Positions 1-5,275 of a stretch of DNA of 5,275 nt are shown one piece after another (position 1 is the first letter of the stretch; every line of letters begins with the position of its first letter). The stretch is from Ruminococcaceae bacterium UBA4958 (GTDB lineage: Bacteria; Bacillota; Clostridia; Oscillospirales; Acutalibacteraceae), in contig DHAI01000076.1 in assembly GCA_002397355.1 (NCBI GenBank), forward strand, positions 4,030 to 9,304. Reading direction: 5' to 3'. A program made the translations under genes and the position numbers. The notes beneath the pieces are model-generated. The model saw only the letters and a list, made by a program, of their open reading frames with translations. It was not told the origin of the DNA and ran no database searches.

Positions 1-1010
1 TGGTCTTTTACCAGTGTGTACGGCATAAAGACATAGGAGCGGATCTGGCTGCCCCACGCGATTTCCTTTTGAACGCCCTTAATATCCTCGATGCGCTCGA
101 GGTGCTCGCGCTCCTTGATTTCCATCAGCTTCGACTTCAGCATACGCATGGCCACGTCGCGGTTCTGGTACTGGCTGCGCTCCACTTGGCAGGAAACCAC
201 GATGCCTGTGGGAATATGCGTCAGCCGCACCGCCGAAGAGGTTTTGTTGACTTTCTGGCCGCCGGCCCCGCTGGAACGGAAAACATCCATTTTGATGTCC
301 TCCGGCTTGATGTCCACCTGTATGGTATCGTCGATCTCCGGCATGACCTCCAGAGAGACAAAGGAAGTATGCCGCCGTCCGGAAGCGTCGAACGGAGAGA
401 TGCGCACCAAACGGTGCACGCCGGTCTCGCTCTTCATGAAGCCGTAGGCATTCTCGCCTTCCAGCAGGATGCTCGCGCTCTTGATGCCGGCCTCTTCGCC
501 CTCCAGGTAATCGAGCGTCTTGACATGGAAGTCGTGGCGCTCGCCCCAGCGGCAGTACATCCGGTACAGCATCATCGCCCAGTCCTGGGCTTCCGTTCCC
601 CCGGCCCCCGCGTGGAATGTCAGGATGGCGTTCTTCGCGTCGTATTCGCCCGTGAGCAGCGTCGTCAGCCGCTGCGACTCCAGCTCGTGCCGGAAGTTCC
701 CCAACTCCGCCTGCGCCTGCGGCAGAAGGGAGAGATCCCCCTCTTCGTCCGCCAACTCTATCAGCGCCATCAGGTCATCGTACGCGCTTTTCAGCTTTTC
801 GTACTTTTCGATCTTGTTTTTCAGGGAACTGGAGCGCTGCAGAATCTTCTGTGATTTCTCCATATCGTTCCAGAAATCCGGGGCGGTGGCCTTTTGGTCC
901 AGCTCGAGGATTTCCTTGCGCATTGCATCCAACCCCAAAGCGTCCGCCAGATCCCGAAGGGCCGGTTCCATATTCTGAAGCGACTGCTTCAGCTCTTCGA
1001 ATTGCAGCAT
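1..1010 (-). CDS. prfB: Peptide chain release factor 2 (RF2), 3' end cut by the window edge
   Basis: RF2 recognises UGA and UAA stop codons in the ribosomal A site and triggers hydrolysis of peptidyl-tRNA in the cytoplasm. Reading from the ATG at 1010 gives 336 codons plus two bases. The protein shows an N-terminal helical domain (about 1-110), [11 protein letters not shown] (134-144), the RF2 stop-codon-reading tripeptide SPF at 205-207 within [15 protein letters not shown], and the catalytic GGQ at 250-252 within [13 protein letters not shown] rather than PxT separates it from RF1. Residue 246, where E. coli K-12 has Thr, is Ser here. Full-length RF2 is about 365-370 residues, so roughly 30 C-terminal residues lie left of the window. 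The start is supported by an AAAGGA Shine-Dalgarno (1018-1023) seven bases upstream. Oddity: the frame is continuous where many bacteria carry CTTTGA and a programmed +1 shift; here codons 24-27 read GCT TTG GGG TTG. It is transcribed from its own promoter, divergently from the next operon. Confidence 0.97.
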   Translation of the reverse strand, partial: MLQFEELKQSLQNMEPALRDLADALGLDAMRKEILELDQKATAPDFWNDMEKSQKILQRSSSLKNKIEKYEKLKSAYDDLMALIELADEEGDLSLLPQAQAELGNFRHELESQRLTTLLTGEYDAKNAILTFHAGAGGTEAQDWAMMLYRMYCRWGERHDFHVKTLDYLEGEEAGIKSASILLEGENAYGFMKSETGVHRLVRISPFDASGRRHTSFVSLEVMPEIDDTIQVDIKPEDIKMDVFRSSGAGGQKVNKTSSAVRLTHIPTGIVVSCQVERSQYQNRDVAMRMLKSKLMEIKEREHLERIEDIKGVQKEIAWGSQIRSYVFMPYTLVKD

Positions 1011-1045
1011 ATTATCATCCTTTAAGTTCTGTCCTATGATGGTTT

Positions 1046-1074
1046 ATTATATGATATTCCGGCGGGAAAGTCAA
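1046..1074 (-). promoter_or_regulatory. Sigma-A promoter of prfB
   Basis: Read on the minus strand, a -35 box TTGACT (1069-1074) and a perfect -10 box TATAAT (1046-1051) are separated by 17 bases. Transcription should begin near 1039, leaving a leader of about 30 bases with the AAAGGA ribosome binding site before the ATG at 1010. Inferred from match to consensus. Confidence 0.85.
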
Positions 1075-1146
1075 AAATATTTCCGTTTTGCGGTGCGCGG
1101 GATCGCCCGAAATTATGAATGGAATGAAAACTTCGGCCGGAAAACG

Positions 1147-1175
1147 TTGAACTTTTTTGGGATTCCCGCTACAAT
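1147..1175 (+). promoter_or_regulatory. Sigma-A promoter of the RING/DUF2628-galU-pcp operon
   Basis: A -35 box TTGAAC (1147-1152) and a -10 box TACAAT (1170-1175) are separated by exactly 17 bases. The predicted start near 1182 gives a leader of about 70 bases that contains the inverted repeat at 1211-1234. It is back to back with the prfB promoter, with about 70 bases between the two -35 boxes. Confidence 0.75.
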
Positions 1176-1210
1176 AATAGAATAGATTTATATTTGATTG
1201 ATACATGGAA

Positions 1211-1234
1211 TTCAAAATCGAAATCGATTTTGAA
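1211..1234. repeat. Perfect 10-bp inverted repeat in the operon leader
   Basis: The arms TTCAAAATCG (1211-1220) and CGATTTTGAA (1225-1234) are exact reverse complements with a 4-base AAAT loop. The repeat sits downstream of the predicted transcription start and ends two bases before the GGAAGG ribosome binding site (1237-1242). It could be a DNA operator for a dimeric regulator or an mRNA hairpin that affects translation. It has no U-run, so it is not an intrinsic terminator. The symmetry is seen directly; the function is inferred. Confidence 0.7.
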
Positions 1235-1236
1235 CC

Positions 1237-1242
1237 GGAAGG
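1237..1242 (+). promoter_or_regulatory. Ribosome binding site that decides the RING/DUF2628 start
   Basis: GGAAGG touches the ATG at 1243, too close for initiation, but lies nine bases before the in-frame ATG at 1252. The second ATG is therefore the likely start, giving a protein beginning MNYVGMKCPIC. Confidence 0.7.
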
Positions 1243-1251
1243 ATGAGCACC

Positions 1252-2304
1252 ATGAATTATGTGGGAATGAAATGCCCCATCTGCGGCAAAGCATTCACCG
1301 CAGATGACGATATAGTCGTCTGCCCACAGTGTGGAGCCCCTTATCACAGGGAATGCTATGCACACGCGGGCAAATGTATTTACGAGGATCGCCATGGCAC
1401 GCCGTACGCCTGGAAACCGCCGCAGCCGGAAATTGAAGAGGAAACCCAGCGCTGCCCTCGCTGCGGAGCCAAAAATCTGAAAAGCGCGCTCTACTGCGTC
1501 CACTGCGGCATGCCGCTTTCCGAAAGCGAACAACAGCCGCGCAATAACCCGTTTCCTTCTCAGAGCCAGAATCCCTGGAACAGGCAAAACGGCGCCGATA
1601 TTCCGCCGCAGGGCGGGAATGTTCCGCCGAATTTCGGCTATCAGGGGCAACCGTTCTTTTTTCTGGTCGACCCCCTGGGCGGCGTGAATCCCGCCGAATC
1701 GGTGGACGGAGTCCCGGCGGGGGACATTGCAAAATTCGTTCAGGAAAACACCCAGTACTATGTTCCCGTCTTTTCCAACATCGGCCGTTTTGGGAAAAGC
1801 CGTTTCAATTTCTCCGCCTTTTTCTTTCAGGGCATCTGGATGCTTTTTCGGAAGCTCTATAGAATCGGAGCAATCATCGCGGCCGTTCAAGGGGCCATGT
1901 TTTTCACTTACCTGCTTCTTATGAAATACGCCGTTTTGCCTCTTTATGAAAAGCTTTATTCCCTTGCCGGCGTCACAAGCGGCATTTACGGCTATACCAT
2001 AACGAACACACAGCGGGACGAACTGGCCCGCCAAATCATCGCTTTGCCCGCCGGTCAGCGGTTTCTTGCGGCGGTTCCCGGATTATACCTGATCGGGTCG
2101 ATCATCCTCATGATCGTCTGCGGCGCCATTGGGAACCGGGTTTACATGAGGAACTCCATTTCCCGCATCCGCCAAATTCACAGCGAGGCGTCCGAGCCGG
2201 CGGAGTTCGCCGCCCGCCTGCAACAGGAAGGCGGCGTAAACACTTCCGCCGCGGCGCTGTTTACCTGCTGCCTGATGGTGATATATTTTCTTGCCTTGCT
2301 GTAA
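1252..2304 (+). CDS. RING-finger/zinc-ribbon membrane protein with DUF2628 domain
   Basis: A 350-residue protein of unknown function. Residues 8-42 form a prokaryotic RING-finger-type zinc site (C8-x2-C11, C24-x2-C27, H32, C35, with C42 nearby). Residues 68-85 form a second zinc ribbon, CxxC-x10-CxxC (C68, C71, C82, C85). A Pro/Gln/Asn-rich linker (about 90-135) follows. The C-terminal part resembles DUF2628: a DGVPAGDIAKFV segment (152-163), then FNFSAFFFQGIWMLFRKLYR (185-204) leading into hydrophobic segments near 205-224, 271-294 and 333-350. I infer cytosolic zinc domains tethered to the membrane; there is no signal peptide. It is the first gene of a probable operon, 40 bases before galU. 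An alternative ATG at 1243 would add three residues but is badly spaced from the RBS. The family assignment is by pattern recognition; substrate and partners are unknown, and bacterial RING-like domains need not be ubiquitin ligases. Confidence 0.88.
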   Translation: MNYVGMKCPICGKAFTADDDIVVCPQCGAPYHRECYAHAGKCIYEDRHGTPYAWKPPQPEIEEETQRCPRCGAKNLKSALYCVHCGMPLSESEQQPRNNPFPSQSQNPWNRQNGADIPPQGGNVPPNFGYQGQPFFFLVDPLGGVNPAESVDGVPAGDIAKFVQENTQYYVPVFSNIGRFGKSRFNFSAFFFQGIWMLFRKLYRIGAIIAAVQGAMFFTYLLLMKYAVLPLYEKLYSLAGVTSGIYGYTITNTQRDELARQIIALPAGQRFLAAVPGLYLIGSIILMIVCGAIGNRVYMRNSISRIRQIHSEASEPAEFAARLQQEGGVNTSAAALFTCCLMVIYFLALL

Positions 2305-2344
2305 CCGGAATGATATTCTAACAGAAAACAGGAGTTGCACTGAG

Positions 2345-3220
2345 ATGAAAATTACAAAAGCCGTAATCCCGGCTGCAGGCCTTGGAACCCGGGTACTGCC
2401 GGCGACAAAATCCATGCCGAAAGAAATGCTCCCCATCGTGGACAAACCCGCCATCCAGTATATCGTGGAAGAGGCCGTCAGATCCGGCATCACCGATATC
2501 CTGATCATTACCAATCGCGGCAAAGGCCTGATCGAGGATCATTTCGACCGCGTGCCGGAATTGGAGGAACGGCTGAAGAACAGCGGTCCTGAAAAGCAGA
2601 AAATCCTGAACGAGATCATCGGCATTGCCCATAAGGCAAATATTTACTTCGTGCGCCAAAAGGAAACCCGCGGCCTGGGACATGCCGTCGGCTGTGCGCG
2701 CTCGTTTGTGGGAAATGAACCGTTCGCCGTCTTATACGGCGACGACGTCATCATCGGCGAGGACCCGGCGTGCGGTCAGCTAATCCGCGCCTATGAAGAA
2801 TACGGCATCGGCGTGGTGGGGGTAAACAAGGTCTCGAAAGAAGCCATCACAAGGTACAGTTCCCTGAAGGTGGAACCGCTGCACGACAATCTTTTCCGCT
2901 GTACCGACATGGTGGAAAAACCGACGCCGGACAAGATCATGTCGCTTTACTCCATTTTGGGCCGCTGCGTTCTGCCGCCGGATATCTTCGACATTCTGGA
3001 GCACACGGAGCCCGGGGCCGGCGGAGAAATCCAATTGACCGACGCCATGCGCACGCTGGCACGCCGCGACGGAATGGTAGCCGTGAATTTTACCGGAAAG
3101 CGGTACGATATCGGCAACAAGCTCGGGATCATGAAAGCGCAGGTGGAAGTAGCGCTTCAGCATCCGGAAATCGGCAGGGATTTCCGCACATATCTGAAAA
3201 AACTCTGCAAAACCCTGTAA
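2345..3220 (+). CDS. galU: UTP-glucose-1-phosphate uridylyltransferase
   Basis: Makes UDP-glucose and pyrophosphate from UTP and glucose-1-phosphate in the cytoplasm, supplying glucosyl units for glycolipids, teichoic acid decoration, exopolysaccharide and galactose metabolism. The 291-residue length is normal for the family. Visible motifs are the nucleotide-binding signature GLGTRVLPATKSMPKEMLP (12-30), QKETRGLGHAV (105-115), the metal-binding LYGDDV (130-135, D133), MVEKP (189-193), GGEIQLTDAM (226-235) and GKRYDIGNK (251-259). The ATG at 2345 is chosen because AGGAG (2330-2334) lies ten bases upstream and the protein then starts MKITKAVIPAAG, as in homologues; an upstream in-frame ATG at 2291 overlaps the previous gene and adds non-conserved sequence. 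It probably shares a transcript with the preceding RING/DUF2628 gene and with pcp. The frame is intact and no key residue appears to be missing. Confidence 0.97.
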   Translation: MKITKAVIPAAGLGTRVLPATKSMPKEMLPIVDKPAIQYIVEEAVRSGITDILIITNRGKGLIEDHFDRVPELEERLKNSGPEKQKILNEIIGIAHKANIYFVRQKETRGLGHAVGCARSFVGNEPFAVLYGDDVIIGEDPACGQLIRAYEEYGIGVVGVNKVSKEAITRYSSLKVEPLHDNLFRCTDMVEKPTPDKIMSLYSILGRCVLPPDIFDILEHTEPGAGGEIQLTDAMRTLARRDGMVAVNFTGKRYDIGNKLGIMKAQVEVALQHPEIGRDFRTYLKKLCKTL

Positions 3221-3260
3221 AGAATCCCCGTTTTCCCTTTTTATCCACCGACCACCATAG

Positions 3261-3265
3261 GGAGG
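3261..3265 (+). promoter_or_regulatory. Ribosome binding site favouring a TTG start for pcp
   Basis: A strong GGAGG lies only two bases before the ATG at 3268 but eight bases before the in-frame TTG at 3274. The spacing favours TTG initiation. Confidence 0.6.
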
Positions 3266-3273
3266 CGATGTCG

Positions 3274-3915
3274 TTGAAAATTTTCGTCACCGGTTTTTCC
3301 CCGTTCGCGGGTGCGAAGGTCAACCCGGCATGGGAAGCGGTAAAACGTCTCCCCGGTGAAATTGCCGGCGCCGACATCGTGCGCTTGCAGATCCCCGTCG
3401 CTTTCGTCCGGGATGGGGAGGTCCTTCGGGATGCGATCCGGTCATATCGCCCGGATGCCGTCCTTTGTGTCGGGCAGGCGGGCGGCAGGGCCGAAATCAG
3501 TGTGGAAAGAATCGCCGTCAACCTGATGGACTCGGCAATCCCGGACAACGACGGCGTTCAGCCCGCTGACATGCCGATTTGCCCTCATGGAAAAAGCGCC
3601 TATTTCTCCACGCTTCCGGTAAAAGCGATGGTTCAAAACATCCGGGCACACGGAATTCCCGCTTCCGTTTCCAATACGGCCGGCACCTATGTCTGCAACG
3701 ACGTGATGTACCGACTGCTTTTCATGGCTCAGAATGAATTCTCCGGTCTGCGCGGCGGATTTATTCATGTGCCGTTTTTGCCGGAGCAAACGGTCGGTCT
3801 TCCCCCCGGCACACCAAGCATGTCCGTTCAAACAATTACGGAGTCGCTGCGCTGTGCGCTTGAATCGATTGTTGCCGCCCTGACCGAACGGCACGATACC
3901 CATGATTCGGTATAA
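3274..3915 (+). CDS. pcp: Pyroglutamyl peptidase I (pyrrolidone-carboxylate peptidase)
   Basis: A cytosolic cysteine peptidase (family C15) that removes N-terminal pyroglutamate from peptides. From the TTG start it is 213 residues, close to the usual 200-215. The N-terminus KIFVTGFSPFAG matches the family. The catalytic triad is visible: Glu78 in GQAGGRAEISVERIAVN, Cys141 in SNTAGTYVCNDVMY and His165 in GGFIHVPFLPEQ (add two for the ATG at 3268). The NLMDSAIPDNDG segment and the LPVKAM segment are also typical. I prefer TTG 3274 on RBS spacing and because homologues start M-K-I/V; ATG 3268 remains possible. It lies 58 bases after galU with no evident terminator between, so it is probably the last gene of the operon. 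The link to galU and the RING/DUF2628 protein is positional; no pathway connection is evident. Confidence 0.95.
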   Translation: MKIFVTGFSPFAGAKVNPAWEAVKRLPGEIAGADIVRLQIPVAFVRDGEVLRDAIRSYRPDAVLCVGQAGGRAEISVERIAVNLMDSAIPDNDGVQPADMPICPHGKSAYFSTLPVKAMVQNIRAHGIPASVSNTAGTYVCNDVMYRLLFMAQNEFSGLRGGFIHVPFLPEQTVGLPPGTPSMSVQTITESLRCALESIVAALTERHDTHDSV

Positions 3916-3937
3916 ACCCATCTTCGTCGAGATGGGT
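3916..3937 (+). terminator. Hairpin immediately after the pcp stop codon, candidate weak terminator
   Basis: ACCCATCT (3916-3923) and AGATGGGT (3930-3937) form a perfect 8-bp stem with a TCGTCG loop directly after the TAA. No proper U-run follows (the next bases are GCGAAAAG), so it is a poor intrinsic terminator. It may instead stabilise the 3' end of the operon mRNA or act with the next hairpin. Confidence 0.4.
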
Positions 3938-3980
3938 GCGAAAAGATTCTTACCACGATTCAGTGAGAATCGCTTCGCAC
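3936..3980. repeat. Long imperfect hairpin downstream of pcp
   Basis: GTGCGAA (3936-3942) pairs with TTCGCAC (3974-3980), then after a 2x2 internal loop GATTCT (3945-3950) pairs with AGAATC (3966-3971). A further CAC/GTG pairing is possible inside. Two bases are shared with the preceding hairpin, so the two structures compete at their junction. Nothing coding is visible between here and the tRNA promoter; a smaller GAAAAAC/GTTTTTC dyad lies at 4020-4046. Confidence 0.5.
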
Positions 3981-4057
3981 GCACGCATATGATTTTGCCC
4001 ATTCGTTTCGGTTTAGCCGGAAAAACATTTTTCACCACCGTTTTTCGACTGCAACTC

Positions 4058-4086
4058 TTGACAAGCCTCCCACCGTGTGATAAACT
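4058..4086 (+). promoter_or_regulatory. Sigma-A promoter of tRNA-Leu
   Basis: A consensus -35 box TTGACA (4058-4063) and a -10 box TAAACT (4081-4086) with 17 bases between. The mature tRNA begins 15 bases after the -10 box, so the leader is very short. The tRNA is therefore expressed independently of the pcp operon. Confidence 0.88.
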
Positions 4087-4100
4087 AATTAAGTCAGTTT

Positions 4101-4191
4101 GCGAGAGTGGCGAAATTGGCAGACGCGCAAGATTCAGGTTCTTGTGGATGACTAAAAGTCCATAAGGGTTCAAGTCCCTTCTCTCGCACCA
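4101..4191 (+). tRNA. tRNA-Leu(CAG)
   Basis: A class II tRNA of 91 bases including an encoded CCA. Acceptor stem GCGAGAG (4101-4107) pairs with CTCTCGC (4181-4187), with discriminator A and then CCA (4189-4191). D-stem is GCG/CGC (4110-4112, 4124-4126). Anticodon stem is CAAGA/TCTTG with loop TTCAGGT, placing the anticodon CAG at 4135-4137, which reads CUG. The 19-base variable region (4145-4163) contains a GACT/AGTC mini-stem, as expected for leucine tRNAs. T-arm is AAGGG-TTCAAGT-CCCTT (4164-4180). Its 3' end borders an integrase remnant, which suggests past use as an attachment site. Confidence 0.97.
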
Positions 4192-4205
4192 AAAATATCT
4201 TACGG

Positions 4206-4254
4206 AGCCGCATGGTTGCTGAATTCTTCAGGAATCTGTGTGGCTTTTCTTTTT
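4206..4254 (+). terminator. Intrinsic terminator of tRNA-Leu
   Basis: AGCCGCA (4206-4212) pairs with TGTGGCT (4239-4245) with one G-U pair. An inner CTGAA/TTCAG hairpin sits at the tip, and the stem is followed by TTTTCTTTTT (4245-4254). Its position 15 bases after the tRNA CCA end fits. Confidence 0.75.
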
Positions 4255-4256
4255 GC

Positions 4257-4800
4257 CTATTTTACCTTGAATTTTCTCCCGTACGACTTTTGCACGACAC
4301 CTGTACCGAGTTTTAAGCTCTTTCTAAGGGGTCCCAGCTTACTTGCGATTGCGATATAGAATATTTGCGTCCACATCGACATCTTTATGCCCCATCACTC
4401 GCGAGATGAGGGCTTAAAATTGGAATGCTCAGGTCCTTCGCGTGCATCTCTCTCATAAATCGCTTATGCTTATGCGACCGGGAATTCGGGCTCTGCGGGC
4501 TGCTGTCCGGATTCGGGAAGATATACAAGTACTCATTATGCGGATGGCTGTCCAAAAAGGCCACGCACTCATTGTTGACGGGTATCGTACGATAGCTATC
4601 CCGCTTCGGCGGATTTTCTTTTATTCGTGGAGCGACGAGATTCTCCACGTCAGTCCTTTTTCTGTCCTGCACATCCGCACTTTCTTCGTCCGGCAGGCCG
4701 AGAACCTGCCGGCACATCCCCGAATCCGCCCGCCATAGTTTCGGGCCCTATGTAGGCGTCCGCGGAACGCGGCCCGGAATGGCAGACTCCTGTTTGGCGT
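4257..4800 (-). pseudogene. Decayed tyrosine recombinase (phage-type integrase)
   Basis: Fragments in three minus-strand frames match, in the right order, the C-terminal half of a site-specific tyrosine recombinase. From high to low coordinates: GRVPRTPT then an in-frame TAG (4748-4750) and GPKL, resembling the end of the core-binding domain; GMCRQVLGL (from about 4720), resembling the TGMRRxExLGL box but with Cys for the expected Arg and a lost residue; RTIPV (4577-4591); YLYIFPNP (4508-4531); LSPH (4406-4417); RVMGHKDVDV (ending near 4372) in another frame, stopping at 4339; and a possible C-terminus LGTGVVQKSYGRKF, stopping at 4257. The usual stretch between LSPH and VMGH, which carries the HxxR catalytic Arg, is missing. 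I infer an inactive integrase. The right-hand boundary is approximate and the part above 4720 is the least certain. It points toward the tRNA-Leu 3' end, as in elements inserted at tRNAs. Confidence 0.72.
4690..4712. repeat. Perfect 8-bp GC-rich inverted repeat inside the integrase remnant
   Basis: CCGGCAGG (4690-4697) and CCTGCCGG (4705-4712) flank a 7-base spacer. It falls just downstream, in the reading direction of the remnant, of the GMCRQVLGL box, where recognisable integrase sequence is interrupted. A smaller CCGCG/CGCGG dyad lies at 4760-4772. Confidence 0.55.
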
Positions 4801-4869
4801 ACCCCGCAGGCATGTCTTCCGCCAAGGGGCGCCATGTCTTTTTCCATACAGAGAAGTGTGGTATTATGA

Positions 4870-4899
4870 TTGTACCAAATGATATGATGCAGGTAAATT
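4870..4899 (+). promoter_or_regulatory. Weak candidate promoter of the DinB-like gene
   Basis: TTGTAC (4870-4875) and TAAATT (4894-4899) are spaced by 18 bases. An alternative -10 box TATTAT lies at 4862-4867 without a good -35. A TGGTA/TACCA dyad (4859-4863, 4873-4877) overlaps the area. None of this is strong, although a promoter is expected here because the upstream remnant runs the other way. Confidence 0.3.
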
Positions 4900-4921
4900 G
4901 TTTTGCGGAGGTTGTGTGTAA

Positions 4922-5275
4922 ATGAAACAAGATTCACTTGTCAGCATCATTGCCGACCAAACGCGAAGAGCATTATGGGAAGTAAAAAATGTGATCGACT
5001 GTGTGCCCGATGCTTGTTGGAACAAGGAATACTGTGATATGCCCATGTGGAAGCATATATATCATATGCTTCATTCATTAGACTTGTGGTTTATTAATCC
5101 CAGAGACTGCGGATTTAAAGAACCATTCATACATGAGAAGAATTTGAATAATCTTGATATTATTACACAAAAGCAACTTTCGCGCGATGAGATAAACACT
5201 TACTTTAATCAGGTACGTAAGAAAATAGTTCATTATATCAGCAGCGAGCTGAATGATAAAGATTTGCTGCTAAAG
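4922..5275 (+). CDS. DinB-like (four-helix, putative metal-binding) protein, 3' end cut by the window edge
   Basis: Exactly 118 codons are present with no stop; members of this family are commonly about 150-180 residues, so some 30-60 residues probably lie to the right. Recognisable segments are CDMPMWKHIYHMLHSLDLWFINP (split here as positions 38-60), with His45, His48 and His51 as candidate metal ligands, then KEPFIHEKNLNNLD (66-79) and LSRDEINTYFNQVRKKIVHYI (from 86). This resembles the DinB/DfsB-like superfamily, whose members are often metal-dependent transferases or of unknown function; it is unrelated to DNA polymerase IV. The ATG at 4922 has GGAGG (4907-4911) ten bases upstream. The gene is about 36% GC by hand count, against 55-60% for the galU region, which suggests transfer with the neighbouring island. 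The specific substrate is unknown. Confidence 0.8.
   Translation, partial: MKQDSLVSIIADQTRRALWEVKNVIDCVPDACWNKEYCDMPMWKHIYHMLHSLDLWFINPRDCGFKEPFIHEKNLNNLDIITQKQLSRDEINTYFNQVRKKIVHYISSELNDKDLLLK

Noticed and set aside
69..978. Plus-strand open frames of 261 and 152 codons across the prfB region
   Set aside because: They are antisense shadows of prfB, which carries the SPF and GGQ motifs in the minus frame.
1015..2034. Long minus-strand open frame of 339 codons opposite the RING/DUF2628 gene
   Set aside because: It has no recognisable domains and lies antisense to a gene with clear zinc motifs, promoter and RBS; it also runs across the divergent promoter region.
3902..4165. Plus-strand open frame of 87 codons overlapping pcp's end and the tRNA
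   Set aside because: It runs through the hairpins, the tRNA promoter and most of tRNA-Leu, and resembles nothing.
3442..4173. Minus-strand open frame of 243 codons opposite pcp
   Set aside because: It is antisense to pcp and tRNA-Leu with no conserved motif or sensible start.
4442..4738. Plus-strand open frame of 98 codons
   Set aside because: The opposite strand carries the integrase-like motifs; this frame has no RBS and no recognised domain.
4864..5046. Minus-strand open frame of 60 codons over the DinB-like start
   Set aside because: It is a shadow of a gene with a good RBS and family similarity on the plus strand.
4192..5275. Second copy of the tRNA-Leu 3' end as a right attachment site
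   Set aside because: I scanned this stretch by eye for GGGTTCAAGTCCC or CTCTCGCACCA and found none, so the far boundary, if any, is outside the window.
1..5275. CRISPR array, toxin-antitoxin pair, retron or other defence system
   Set aside because: I found no regularly spaced repeats, no paired small genes with such motifs and no reverse transcriptase motifs in any frame.

Overview
The window looks like a chromosomal segment of a moderately GC-rich, low-GC-lineage Gram-positive anaerobe, most likely a clostridium of the Oscillospiraceae/Ruminococcaceae type. This rests on four observations: a RING-finger/zinc-ribbon/DUF2628 membrane protein typical of that group, Firmicutes-like RF2, GalU and Pcp proteins, near-consensus sigma-A promoters with 17-bp spacers, and strong GGAGG-type ribosome binding sites. 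The genus cannot be fixed from the sequence alone. The core genes are about 55-60% GC by hand count of sample lines. The last gene is about 36% GC.

Layout. (1) Positions 1-1010, minus strand: the first 336 codons of prfB (peptide chain release factor 2); the C-terminus lies outside the window. The gene reads straight through without the usual programmed +1 frameshift. (2) Positions 1011-1251: a divergent intergenic region with a sigma-A promoter for prfB, another for the rightward genes, and a perfect 10-bp inverted repeat in the rightward leader just before the RBS. (3) Positions 1252-3915, plus strand: a probable three-gene operon with gaps of 40 and 58 nt. It encodes an uncharacterised zinc-binding membrane protein (RING finger, zinc ribbon, DUF2628), GalU (UDP-glucose synthesis) and Pcp (pyroglutamyl peptidase I). 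Two adjoining hairpin structures follow pcp. (4) Positions 4058-4254: a self-contained tRNA-Leu(CAG) unit with its own promoter, encoded CCA and intrinsic terminator. (5) From 4255 onward: an accessory region. It opens with a decayed tyrosine-recombinase (integrase) pseudogene on the minus strand, pointing at the tRNA, which is the arrangement expected when an element has integrated at a tRNA 3' end. An AT-rich DinB-like gene follows and runs off the right edge.

Working together: prfB and tRNA-Leu serve translation. GalU feeds UDP-glucose into envelope glycolipid and polysaccharide synthesis. Pcp trims N-terminal pyroglutamate from peptides. The role of the RING/DUF2628 protein is unknown; being first in the transcript with galU makes an envelope-related role conceivable but unproven. 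No clear new multi-gene system is visible. The points most worth following up are the frameshift-free prfB, the leader inverted repeat ahead of the RING/DUF2628-galU operon, and the dead integrase marking an old island boundary at tRNA-Leu.
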